DNA of 64,000 nt from an uncultured bacterium (lineage in GTDB: Bacteria > Cyanobacteriota > Vampirovibrionia > Gastranaerophilales > Gastranaerophilaceae): positions 29,055 to 93,054 of the forward strand of contig CASELF010000042.1 in assembly GCA_949288725.1 (NCBI GenBank), in the 5' to 3' direction. The notes beneath the pieces are model-generated. The model was given only the letters and a program-made list of their open reading frames with translations, had not been told where the DNA came from and ran no database searches. Positions 26,569-37,874 of the stretch are shown here, piece after piece (positions within the stretch are counted from its first letter, which is position 1; each line of letters begins with the position of its first letter). Position numbers and translations under genes: made by a program.

Positions 26569-27480
26569 ATGTCGTATTATGATGAATTATTAAAAAAAAT
26601 TCCCAAGATTAAAAAATTTTTAGATACCGGTTCTAATTGTACTATTTATCATTATACGAAGCCTGAAAAACTTTTGAATATTTTATCAGGCGGTACAATT
26701 CGTTTTTCTAATGCTTTGTATCTTAATGATAAAGAAGAAATTGCTTATTCTTATAAACTTATTATTGAATTGATTGATCAGACTGAAAATCTTAATCAGG
26801 ATTTGTTTGCAAAAATTAAAAATCATTTTAATAACAAGTATAAGCATATTGTCGGTGGGAATGATGATTTTATAAATAAGTTGGAATATTTTACGACATC
26901 TTTTTCTACTGAAAGCGATAATTTGACGCTTTGGAATAACTACGCTAAAGGTAAAAATTATACAGGTTATAATATCGGATTTGATAAGCAAAAACTTGTG
27001 TGTGAAATGGATAAAAATAATTATCTGCCAATTTATGGAAGCGTTATTTATGATAAGCAAAAACAGGTTAAGATTATACGTGCTATTTTTAAAAAATGGA
27101 ATAGTCTTTTTGAAAGAGCATTGAAGTCTAAAAAATCTAATGAAGTTAAATTGTTTGATATCTTGTTTGAATTGGTTGATATTTTAAGTATCGTTAGTAT
27201 ATTTTTTAAAAATCCGCAATTTAAAAATGAGCATGAATATCGTATTGTTATGGTGAATGTTTTTGGGGCTGAAAACTCTAAACCTACAGGTGTTGTAGAG
27301 AAAAATGGTTTATTTGTTCCTTATCTTGAATATCATTTTTCTAAGGATTCTGTTGTGTCTGTTAATATCGGACCAACTTTTGAAGAAAATATTTTCTATA
27401 CCAGCACAAATAGAATGCTTTTAAATTTTGGGTATCAGGGAAAAGTTGTTAACCGTTCCAAAATACCGTTGAGGTATTAG
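26569..27480 (+). CDS. DUF2971-family protein
   Basis: About 303 residues. The segments IYHYTKPEKLLNILSGGTIR, FSNALYLNDKEEI and FSTESDNLTLWNNYAKG match the DUF2971 family, whose biochemical role is not established; members are often found in variable or defence-related gene neighbourhoods. The ATG at 26569 is preferred (GAGG seven bases upstream) over a GTG four codons earlier. It lies directly after tRNA-Gly, a common insertion position for accessory genes, but no integrase or att repeat is seen. The stop shares TTAG (27477-27480) with the convergent gene. Confidence 0.8.
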   Translation: MSYYDELLKKIPKIKKFLDTGSNCTIYHYTKPEKLLNILSGGTIRFSNALYLNDKEEIAYSYKLIIELIDQTENLNQDLFAKIKNHFNNKYKHIVGGNDDFINKLEYFTTSFSTESDNLTLWNNYAKGKNYTGYNIGFDKQKLVCEMDKNNYLPIYGSVIYDKQKQVKIIRAIFKKWNSLFERALKSKKSNEVKLFDILFELVDILSIVSIFFKNPQFKNEHEYRIVMVNVFGAENSKPTGVVEKNGLFVPYLEYHFSKDSVVSVNIGPTFEENIFYTSTNRMLLNFGYQGKVVNRSKIPLRY

Positions 27481-28922
27481 TTTGCCATTGAGTCCAGTCT
27501 AAGTGTATTTAGTATGTACGTAGGACTTATTGAGGCATTAGGATTTTTGGAGTTTACTGTTTTACATACATTATCTAAATGTGTGTATAGCGGATCTTTT
27601 AGGGCTGCGCTTTCTGCTTCTCTGGCTCCAATTTCTAATGGTGATTTTAGGTATTGGGCAAATGTTCCATTTTGAGGTTTTTGTGCAATCATTTGTGCTG
27701 TTTCTGCTGCTTTTTCGGCTGTTCTTGGTTGTGATATCATTTCTTTTGTCATTGCTTGATAGATGTTTTTGCCCAGTTCTGTCGGCATCATTGTATTTAG
27801 ACCTTTTTCGATTACTATTCTTGCATATTGGTCGATATGTTCTCTTTCGTGTATTGTTACAATGATTCTTTTTAATTCGGGACTTAAATTTTTATATGCT
27901 TTTTGAAGTTCATTGTATTTATCAACAATACTTGCGGAAATTTCTTCTACTATTGTTTTGTTGGTTTCTTTATCTAGATATGTAAATTTATAGGTATCAT
28001 TAATCTTTTTTATTTCTAATGTATCATATCTGCTTATTGCAGGGATTCTTGCTCTGTTATCATTTATAATAATAGTACATGTGTTGCCTATGGCTTTTCC
28101 TGCTGTGAATTCCGGTAATGTTTGAAATTCTAATTGTGGTTTGGTGTGTATATTATACTTTTGTGCCCATTTTTCTAATACAACTTCAGGAAGTTTGTCA
28201 TATTCTACATTATAATCCGCAAGTTCTTGTTTTAGTGTTTTAAGTTCTGCGGGGCTTAAGTTTTTGATACTTTTTAGTTCTTGTGCTGTTGCTTGTTTAA
28301 AATAGATACTTCTTTCAAGTTCTGCATTATATGTTGGTGATGTTACTGTGTCTATTACTTCAGAAAATTTTTTCTGGTTAAATAATTCTTTGTTTATTCC
28401 GATTTTTCCATATTTAGTGAAGGTCTTTAATTTTGTTATTGATTTTGGGACAAAAGGTAAAGACAATGCTATATCTACGGTGTCTTCGCCAATAGTTTCT
28501 AAATTTTTTCTTGCTGTGTCATATTGTTTATTTCGATTATTTTTTGCAAATTCAAGACAATGTTTTGTTGTTTTTATTGTGGCAAAAGTCGCAAATCCAA
28601 CAGCAAGAGCACTTCCGCCTACTGCTATTGGAATTCCTATTATTGGTAATATTGATAAACCTGCTGTAATTCCTACTAATCCTAATAGGCATTTAGGATT
28701 TTCAAACATTTCTTTTGCTGTTGAGATACATTGTTGTTTTATTCCTTCCCATAATATTTGCATTCCCTCCTCAAATTTAATGGGTTTGTTAGGTGAAGGT
28801 GTATTGTTGTTGTTTAGCCCAAAGTTTATTAAAGTGCTGTTTGGTATGCTTTGGTGCCTATTAGAATAGTTTAATTTATTGTAATTATATCTCTGTGTGT
28901 TATAATTATCTACTCGTATCAT
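27477..28922 (-). CDS. Membrane-associated zincin-like protein
   Basis: This 481-residue protein has no Sec signal. Residues 1-50 are Asn/Tyr-rich with the motif LINFGLNNNN; two or more hydrophobic Gly-rich helices lie at about 78-118 (LVGITAGLSILPIIGIPIAV). The second half contains HEREH (His358, Glu359, His362), the HExxH zinc-protease motif, with REAESAA (Glu435/Glu437) as a possible third ligand 70-odd residues on, as in gluzincins. It could be a membrane-tethered peptidase or a secreted effector. Function is inferred from the motif only. Tail-to-tail overlap with DUF2971. Confidence 0.65.
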   Translation of the reverse strand: MIRVDNYNTQRYNYNKLNYSNRHQSIPNSTLINFGLNNNNTPSPNKPIKFEEGMQILWEGIKQQCISTAKEMFENPKCLLGLVGITAGLSILPIIGIPIAVGGSALAVGFATFATIKTTKHCLEFAKNNRNKQYDTARKNLETIGEDTVDIALSLPFVPKSITKLKTFTKYGKIGINKELFNQKKFSEVIDTVTSPTYNAELERSIYFKQATAQELKSIKNLSPAELKTLKQELADYNVEYDKLPEVVLEKWAQKYNIHTKPQLEFQTLPEFTAGKAIGNTCTIIINDNRARIPAISRYDTLEIKKINDTYKFTYLDKETNKTIVEEISASIVDKYNELQKAYKNLSPELKRIIVTIHEREHIDQYARIVIEKGLNTMMPTELGKNIYQAMTKEMISQPRTAEKAAETAQMIAQKPQNGTFAQYLKSPLEIGAREAESAALKDPLYTHLDNVCKTVNSKNPNASISPTYILNTLRLDSMAN

Positions 28923-29059
28923 ATTAACCTTCGTCTCTTTTTTTATTATAAAGCATGTAATAATTTTTTTTGCTATATTTATAAAATAAATTTACACTAA
29001 ATGTCTATTTATTTTTTTATAATCTGTTATTATAATTAGGTATTAAAAGGAGAACGGTT

Positions 29060-29365
29060 ATGTTAGTTGAATTAAATAGTCAGAATTTTGACGAAGAAAC
29101 AAAATCCGGCTTGAAGTTGATTGAATTTTATACAACTTGGTGCGGATATTGCAGAAATCAAAGAATAGAATTACAGGATTTCGAAGAGTCTAAAATATGG
29201 ATTGGGCTTGTTGATGCCGATGAATCTCCTGAAATTGCACAAAAATATAATATCAATGGGTTTCCAACATTTGTCTTATTAAAAGACGGCAATCCTGTGG
29301 CAAAAATTGTAGGTTTCCATCAAAAAGCACAGTTATTAAATGAACTTATGGGTTATTTAAACTAG
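29060..29365 (+). CDS. Thioredoxin-like protein (CGYC)
   Basis: The 101-residue protein has the thioredoxin fold in minimal form: IEFYTTWCGYC with Cys28 and Cys31, then VDADESPEIAQKYNINGFPT with the conserved cis-Pro and a C-terminal helix. The centre pair GY differs from the GP of classical thioredoxin and is closer to glutaredoxin/PDI-like types. No signal peptide, so cytoplasmic disulfide reduction is expected. AAAAGGAG precedes the ATG. The stop shares CTAG with the convergent membrane-protein gene. Confidence 0.9.
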   Translation: MLVELNSQNFDEETKSGLKLIEFYTTWCGYCRNQRIELQDFEESKIWIGLVDADESPEIAQKYNINGFPTFVLLKDGNPVAKIVGFHQKAQLLNELMGYLN

Positions 29366-30291
29366 GCATTAGTAGTTTTTTGAGGTTCAGACTTTTGGTT
29401 TGGATCCCAAAAACTGCTAAATGAATATTTATTCATATCGATTTTCTTAATCTGTGGTTCTACTATTTTCTTAAGAAGAACTTTTTCAGTAAAATTATCA
29501 ATAAATTTCATTGTTAAAATTAATGCAGTAAATGAACCTGCGGATTTCCAGGCTTTTAATTTGAAAATTTCTTTATCAAAAGTTTTGTTTAATGAATCCA
29601 AATTTTTGACTGAATCAATAACATCTTTAAATCTTTTATTTGCAAAATCAGTTATACGTTTTTTATCTGAATTTGCAACAGCCCCTCGTTTGCAATTTGC
29701 AAGGAGTTTATCATATATTTTTACAAAAATATTTTTGTTATGGTATGTTGTGTAATTATTATTGTAGAAGTTATCAAAACTTGTTTGGAAATCTTTTACA
29801 ATTTTATCTTTGTCTTGGTAAGGTTCAAAAATTCTTTCAGATGCCGCATAATTTTTGATGTATCGTAGTGTTTGTTCTTTTGCGTTAGTTGAAAGTTTCA
29901 GACCTTTGTATTTTTCTATTTGTGAAAAAGCGCTTGCTCCCATGTGCCCGAAAATCATTGGCATAATGATGCTTGCATTGGCTTGAAATACAGCTTGCGA
30001 AAATGCTCTTTCTGCATTTGGATCATATACGTTGCCTTTATTTTTGTACTTGTCATATACATCTGCGCCAAAATACATTAATGCAGGAACCCAGCATAAT
30101 GTTGCAAATGTCGGGAACAATTCATTAATCGCTACACCTACATCATTTGTGTAACCTAAAAGTCTTAAGGGGTAATTTTGTAGTGGGTCTTTATAATTTT
30201 TTTCTTTTTTTGTTTTTTTTGCATCAAAATTAACATCTTGAGGGTTGTTGTTTCCAAATCTCAGGTTATTTACTATCGGGGTAATCTTCAT
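29362..30291 (-). CDS. Hypothetical membrane protein with N-terminal FG motif
   Basis: About 309 residues starting MKITPIVNNLRFGNNNPQD; the ATG at 30291 follows GGGAG, which favours it over a TTG four codons earlier. Residues 1-40 are polar, then hydrophobic stretches occur near 55-80 (LFPTFATLCWVPALMYFGAD), 98-125 (NASIIMPMIFGHMGAS) and about 265-285 (SFTALILTMKFIDNF). A charged helical domain lies between. No signal peptide and no known domain. The N-terminal RFGNN resembles INFGLN and IAFGRE of two other proteins in this window. Confidence 0.7.
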   Translation of the reverse strand: MKITPIVNNLRFGNNNPQDVNFDAKKTKKEKNYKDPLQNYPLRLLGYTNDVGVAINELFPTFATLCWVPALMYFGADVYDKYKNKGNVYDPNAERAFSQAVFQANASIIMPMIFGHMGASAFSQIEKYKGLKLSTNAKEQTLRYIKNYAASERIFEPYQDKDKIVKDFQTSFDNFYNNNYTTYHNKNIFVKIYDKLLANCKRGAVANSDKKRITDFANKRFKDVIDSVKNLDSLNKTFDKEIFKLKAWKSAGSFTALILTMKFIDNFTEKVLLKKIVEPQIKKIDMNKYSFSSFWDPNQKSEPQKTTNA

Positions 30292-30409
30292 ATTTTCTCC
30301 CAAGCCAAACTATTCACACATTCACTCATAGATTATTATAAAATCAAGTCGTTTTCAATATTTATAAAAATTTTGTGATATATCTTTACATATATACTTT
30401 TAAATTGTT

Positions 30410-30886
30410 TTATGGTGTAAAGCCCTCGTCATCAAGAAGATTTTCACTATTTGAGGATTGTACTGCCATCTCATCACAACGTTCATTATATTCGTGCCCA
30501 TTGTGTCCTTTTATCCATATAAATTTTACGTTATGGTCTTTTTTTGCTTCTAATAATCTTTTCCATAGGTCTTGATTTTTTACGGGTTGTTTATTGGCAC
30601 TTTTCCAACCCTTTTTCACCCAGCCGTCAATCCATTTTTGATTAAAGGCATCTACTAAGTATTTTGAATCTGATGTCAGTTCAACATCACATGGCTTTTT
30701 CAACGCTTCAAGTCCTACGATTGCTGCCAGAAGTTCCATTCTGTTATTTGTTGTTACTTTATAACCTTGGGTTAATTCTTTTCTATGAATTTTTCCGTTA
30801 TCATCTTCAGCAATTAAAATTGTTCCGTATCCGCCTTTGCCGGGATTTCCGCTACAGGCTCCGTCTGTATATATTTTGATTAACAT
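30410..30886 (-). CDS. rnhA: Ribonuclease HI
   Basis: The 158-residue enzyme removes RNA from RNA-DNA hybrids. Start motif YTDGACSGNPG with Asp8, then NNRMELLAAI (Glu51), TSDSKYLVDAF (Asp73), KGHNGHEYNERCDEMA (His128 loop, Asp138): the full DEDD metal site is present. It has the basic handle region (KKGWKSANKQPVKNQ) of the E. coli type. AAAGGG precedes the ATG. It follows the helicase gene by 13 bases and is probably co-transcribed with it, a sensible pairing for R-loop removal. Confidence 0.96.
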   Translation of the reverse strand: MLIKIYTDGACSGNPGKGGYGTILIAEDDNGKIHRKELTQGYKVTTNNRMELLAAIVGLEALKKPCDVELTSDSKYLVDAFNQKWIDGWVKKGWKSANKQPVKNQDLWKRLLEAKKDHNVKFIWIKGHNGHEYNERCDEMAVQSSNSENLLDDEGFTP

Positions 30887-30899
30887 ATTTTTATTCCCT

Positions 30900-32903
30900 T
30901 TATTCTTCTGTTATATCCCAAACTTCCAAAATATCATCAGGTATATTATCTAAAAATCTTGATGGTTTTGATAATACCATATTCATTGAATAATCATACA
31001 TATCAACAGGATATGTAATATATAAATTATTCTTGGCACGAGTTGCTGCGACATACATCAATCGTAATTCTTCGTCCATTTCTTCTTCTGAATTAAATGA
31101 ATATGCACTTGGAAATCTTCCATCAACGGCGCCTATTATAAATACACTATCCCATTCAAGTCCTTTGGCGGAATGTATTGTTGAAATTGTTAGGGCTTCA
31201 TCATCACTGTTGTTTTTATACATTCCTTCAACACTTGCATCAGGCGGTTCTAGTGCAAGGTCACTTATAAAATCTTCTAAGTTTGAATATTGCGTTGCTA
31301 AGTATTCGAAATGATCTAAATCTTTTTCACGTTTATTAAAGTCATCATATTTATCTTTCAGTATCGGGCGATAGTAGGCAATAACTTTTTCTACAATTTC
31401 TGACGGGTTTTCTGTTGCTAAGGAATGTCTTATTTTATCAAGTGTTTGAAGCATAGGTGCTATACTTGAAACTTTGTTTGAGGGCAGAAGTTTAATATCA
31501 GGATTTAGTTGTCCTTTTATAATAGGAATTACATTGTTTACTGTTGATGCGCCAACACCTTTTAATAAAAGTAAAATCCTTGTTAAACTAATGATATCAT
31601 CAGGATTAATTATTACTCTTAAATGAGCAACAATATCTTTTATGTGTGCTGTTTCCATAAATTTTGGCCCGCCAAATTTTTGATATGGAATTGCACGTTT
31701 TGATAATTCTATTTCTAATGCGTACGACATTCGGGCATTTCTTGCAAGAACGCATATATCTGATAAACTGATATCTTCATCCAACAGTTCTAAAATTCTT
31801 TGACAGATAAAATCTGCTTCCATTTGTGTATCTTTTGCGCAAATCAATGCAGGTACGACAGGTGAATCTATGGTAGAAAATAATGTTTTGTCATATTTTT
31901 CTTTTGCTTGAGCGATAAGTGCATTGGTGAATTTTAGAATATTTTTAGTGCTTCTGTAATTTTGTTCAAGTTTAATAATTGTTGTGTTTGGAAAGATTTT
32001 TGGAAAATCCAAAATGTTTCGATAATTTGCTCCCCTAAAAGAATAAATACTTTGAGCATCATCACCTACTGCCATAATGTTGTTATGTTCTGAGGCTAAA
32101 AGTTTTATTACATCTGCTTGTAATGTATTTGTATCTTGGTATTCATCAACCATTATGTATTGATATTGGTTTGATAATTTCTTGCGTAAGTTTTCGTTAT
32201 TTTCTAAAAGTAATTTCACGTATAATAATAAATCATCATAATCCAGTACGGAATTTTCTCTTTTGTATGCGACATAGGCTTTGTGAATTTCTATTATACT
32301 GTCTTCGCAGTGTGAAAATTGCGGAAATTCTTCTGATATTATTTGTTTTGTCGGGGTTTCTTTGTTTACACTTTTTGAGTAAATTTCAAGAATTGTACTT
32401 TTTTTAGGAAATCTTTCTTCTTTTTTAGGAAATAATTGTCCTGTGATATGCGAAATTATATCTTCGCAATCAGATTTGTCTAAAATTGTAAAATTGTTTT
32501 TTAGTTTTAAATATTTAGCATATTTTCTCAAAATAATATTTGCAAAAGAATGAAATGTTCCGCCTGCAACTTTTTCGCATCTGTCATCAAGTACTAAGGA
32601 TGCTCTGGAAAGCATTTCTGCGGCTGCTTTTTTTGTGAAGGTCAAAAGCAAAATATTTTCAGGCTGTATTCCATCTTCAATTAGTCGTGCTACTCTATAT
32701 GTTAATGTCTTTGTTTTTCCTGAGCCTGCTCCTGCGATAACAAGTATTGGTCCTTTTTTTGTGACAACAGCTGATAATTGTGCAGGATTAAGATCATTTT
32801 CGTAATTAACCTTGTAGTCGGTTTTTAATGGCTCTTTTTTCTTCAGCACATATTTTTTGCGTATAGGTTTTTTCTCTTCTATTGCTACAATATTATCTGT
32901 CAT
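30900..32903 (-). CDS. UvrD/Rep-type DNA helicase (second paralogue)
   Basis: A 667-residue superfamily 1A helicase. After a basic N-terminus of about 30 residues it shows NPAQLSAV (Q-motif region), VIAGAGSGKTKTL, TFTKKAAAEML, MVDEYQDTNTLQ, GDDAQSIYSFRGA, EQNYRST, STIHSAKGLEW and YVAATRAKNNLY. It is shorter than PcrA at 8422 and lacks the C-terminal Tudor-like module, so it is a distinct paralogue. It should act in repair or R-loop processing together with the downstream rnhA. Confidence 0.93.
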   Translation of the reverse strand: MTDNIVAIEEKKPIRKKYVLKKKEPLKTDYKVNYENDLNPAQLSAVVTKKGPILVIAGAGSGKTKTLTYRVARLIEDGIQPENILLLTFTKKAAAEMLSRASLVLDDRCEKVAGGTFHSFANIILRKYAKYLKLKNNFTILDKSDCEDIISHITGQLFPKKEERFPKKSTILEIYSKSVNKETPTKQIISEEFPQFSHCEDSIIEIHKAYVAYKRENSVLDYDDLLLYVKLLLENNENLRKKLSNQYQYIMVDEYQDTNTLQADVIKLLASEHNNIMAVGDDAQSIYSFRGANYRNILDFPKIFPNTTIIKLEQNYRSTKNILKFTNALIAQAKEKYDKTLFSTIDSPVVPALICAKDTQMEADFICQRILELLDEDISLSDICVLARNARMSYALEIELSKRAIPYQKFGGPKFMETAHIKDIVAHLRVIINPDDIISLTRILLLLKGVGASTVNNVIPIIKGQLNPDIKLLPSNKVSSIAPMLQTLDKIRHSLATENPSEIVEKVIAYYRPILKDKYDDFNKREKDLDHFEYLATQYSNLEDFISDLALEPPDASVEGMYKNNSDDEALTISTIHSAKGLEWDSVFIIGAVDGRFPSAYSFNSEEEMDEELRLMYVAATRAKNNLYITYPVDMYDYSMNMVLSKPSRFLDNIPDDILEVWDITEE

Positions 32904-33059
32904 ATCTAGTCTATTATAATGCAGTGTTTATCTGTTTTTCAATCAGGATTTGTAAATTTTTAATAAGATAAGATCTATTATTAACTTTGTAACAATTTTT
33001 TTTAATTCTGAAAATCTCTCCTTTTTAAAAACTTAAATATAATAAGAGAGATTGTTATT

Positions 33060-33260
33060 ATGTTAAATAAAATTGAAGAAGTACAACGTCAATATACATA
33101 CGCTGTACAGCCTGTAAAACTTTTTGAAACACAAAATAATCAGGCTGCACAAAAAAGTATGTTCGATTTTACTAATAGAATCAAGCAATCCGGAAACAAT
33201 CCGTTTCATCCGGATATATCAAATACAAATAAAGGAGGTAAACTCGATATTTTAGGTTAA
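33060..33260 (+). CDS. Small hypothetical protein, 66 aa
   Basis: Gln/Asn-rich polar protein (TQNNQAAQKSMFDFTNRIKQ) without membrane segment; start preceded by AGAGAG. Its TAA abuts the stop codon of the convergent 81-residue gene with no base between. Family not recognised. Confidence 0.5.
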   Translation: MLNKIEEVQRQYTYAVQPVKLFETQNNQAAQKSMFDFTNRIKQSGNNPFHPDISNTNKGGKLDILG

Positions 33261-33506
33261 CTATGCAAGACAGTCGTATTTAAGACCACTTGGCATATAA
33301 CCCGGTAAAAGCGGATTACCGTTTTTATCTGTAACAGGAACTGTAGCTCCGTGTTCAGGCGCACGTTCATATTTGATAGCCGCAATATTAGCATTTTGAG
33401 ATGGGTTTGTAACTCCAAGAAATGGCACTCTAGTCCGTTGCGCTCTTTGAACGCTTGTCGGATTTAAAAATGATACTAATAGACTTTGTCCTGTAAGTGT
33501 TGCCAT
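33261..33506 (-). CDS. Small hypothetical protein, 81 aa
   Basis: Begins MATLTGQSLLVSFLNPTS and ends PGYMPSGLKYDCLA; polar with Pro/Asn-rich centre and one Cys near the C-terminus. GGG precedes the ATG. No signal peptide or known domain. It converges on the 66-residue gene with abutting stop codons. Confidence 0.5.
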   Translation of the reverse strand: MATLTGQSLLVSFLNPTSVQRAQRTRVPFLGVTNPSQNANIAAIKYERAPEHGATVPVTDKNGNPLLPGYMPSGLKYDCLA

Positions 33507-33602
33507 AATTTAACCCAATTTTTCCCTTATATTATTATAAAGAAAAAATGTTGTCAAAAATTGCGTAATTTCTTGCGTTTTATTAAGAAATATTACTATA
33601 AA

Positions 33603-33764
33603 TTATATTAAATACGCATTATTCTTATAATTCGCTCTAAATGTCGGTCTGTTCAAATTTAACCTTTGAGGAATTTGATAAGGTTTTTCTTCTCTTTTTT
33701 CCTTAAAGTTTTTTAATCCTATTGCAGGAACTTCGTCCTTGATAAAAATTTTCAACAATTCCAT
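33603..33764 (-). CDS. Candidate small protein, 53 aa
   Basis: A 53-codon frame, starting MELLKIFIKDEVPAIG and ending NRPTFRANYKNNAYLI, fills an otherwise empty gap. AAGGA lies about eleven bases before the ATG. The composition (charged middle, Arg/Asn-rich end with PTFRAN) resembles the lineage-specific proteins around it rather than random translation. It is codirectional with the 81-residue gene downstream. Confidence 0.45.
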   Translation of the reverse strand: MELLKIFIKDEVPAIGLKNFKEKREEKPYQIPQRLNLNRPTFRANYKNNAYLI

Positions 33765-33843
33765 ACTATACCAATCCTTCTTTTTTTCATGTATAATATA
33801 TTTTAATAACGTTTATGGAAAAGTCAAAAAGGAGATTATAATT

Positions 33844-34053
33844 ATGGCAGAAAAAGTTACTAAAGAAATGAATATTTTAGAAATCGCACAAAAACACCCT
33901 GAAAGTATTGAAGTATTTCATAGATACGGTTTAGGTTGTCTTGGTTGCGCTGCTGCTAGATTTGAAAATCTTGAAGCAGGTGCTAAAGTTCACGGTTACA
34001 ACGCTGATGATATGGTTGCTGATATCAATGCACTAATTGAAGCAGTTGAATAG
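33844..34053 (+). CDS. DUF1858 redox-disulfide domain protein
   Basis: The 69-residue protein starts at 33844 after AAAAAGGAG; a longer frame adds 35 residues without support. It matches the small DUF1858/hybrid-cluster-associated domain: NILEIAQKHPESIEVFHRYG followed by GCLGCAAARFENLEAGAKVHG, with the CxxC pair in the expected place and the C-terminal helix DDMVADINALI. Such proteins are thought to handle electrons or Fe-S/NO chemistry in anaerobes; no hybrid-cluster protein is present here. A strong terminator follows. Confidence 0.85.
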   Translation: MAEKVTKEMNILEIAQKHPESIEVFHRYGLGCLGCAAARFENLEAGAKVHGYNADDMVADINALIEAVE

Positions 34054-34070
34054 TTTTAATAATTTTCATA

Positions 34071-34118
34071 AAAAATCCTAAAATGTTTAATTCGGTTAAA
34101 TGTTTTAGGATTTTTTTT
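34071..34118 (+). terminator. Strong rho-independent terminator
   Basis: AAAAATCCTAAAA (34071-34083) pairs with TTTTAGGATTTTT (34103-34115), enclosing an inner stem TTTAA/TTAAA, and is followed by more T. It ends the DUF1858 gene. It overlaps the first codons of the longest possible frame of the next gene, which argues for that gene starting at 34167. Confidence 0.88.
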
Positions 34119-34166
34119 GTGTTATTATTATATAGGTCTAATAGTTTAGGAGTTAATAATTTAGTT

Positions 34167-37309
<3,143 letters not shown>

Positions 37310-37320
37310 TTATCCTCTGA

Positions 37321-37794
37321 CTATTCTGCATCCAAACTTTCTACGACAAGTTCTGACATGCATTTCCCTTCTGTGAAAAGTTCGTTTTCATTGAAGTAAA
37401 TACCAATTTCTCTTTCTGCACTTTCTACAGAATCTGAACCGTGAACAATATTGTATTCTTTTACTTGTGCAAAATCTGCTCTAATTGTTCCAACTTCTGC
37501 TTGGTTAGGATCAGTTGAACCCATTAGATGTCTTGCACCTGCTACTGCGTTATAACCTTGAATAACCATTGCTACAATTGGCCCGCTTTGAATATATCTC
37601 AATAATCTTGGGTAGAATGGTTTTCCTTCATGTTCTGCATAGTGTGCTTTTGCTTGTTCATCTGAAACTTGTAACATTTTTAGTCCGATTACTTTGTAGC
37701 CTTTTGTTTCAAATTTCTTAATAACTTCTCCAATTAAACCCCTTTGTACACCGTCAGGTTTTACTGCAATAAAAGTTCTTTCTTCAGTATGCAT
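37321..37794 (-). CDS. ndk: Nucleoside diphosphate kinase
   Basis: About 157 residues. ERTFIAVKPDGVQRGLIG and NIVHGSDSVESAEREIGIYF with the phosphorylated His are diagnostic. It balances NTP and dNTP pools by transferring gamma-phosphate. The ATG at 37794 follows AGAGGAG and is preferred over one 11 codons earlier. The C-terminus is about ten residues longer than common bacterial Ndk. Confidence 0.96.
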   Translation of the reverse strand: MHTEERTFIAVKPDGVQRGLIGEVIKKFETKGYKVIGLKMLQVSDEQAKAHYAEHEGKPFYPRLLRYIQSGPIVAMVIQGYNAVAGARHLMGSTDPNQAEVGTIRADFAQVKEYNIVHGSDSVESAEREIGIYFNENELFTEGKCMSELVVESLDAE

Positions 37795-37874
37795 ATATAA
37801 TCTCCTCTTAATACGTCTATGGGGCAATTATAGCATAAAAGTTTATTTTAGGCTATTTTTTATTATAGTAGAGT

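Noticed and set aside
28348..28869. 173-codon plus-strand ORF opposite the zincin-like gene
   Set aside because: Lies wholly antisense to a longer gene with a coherent motif structure; low-complexity hydrophobic translation typical of the reverse strand.
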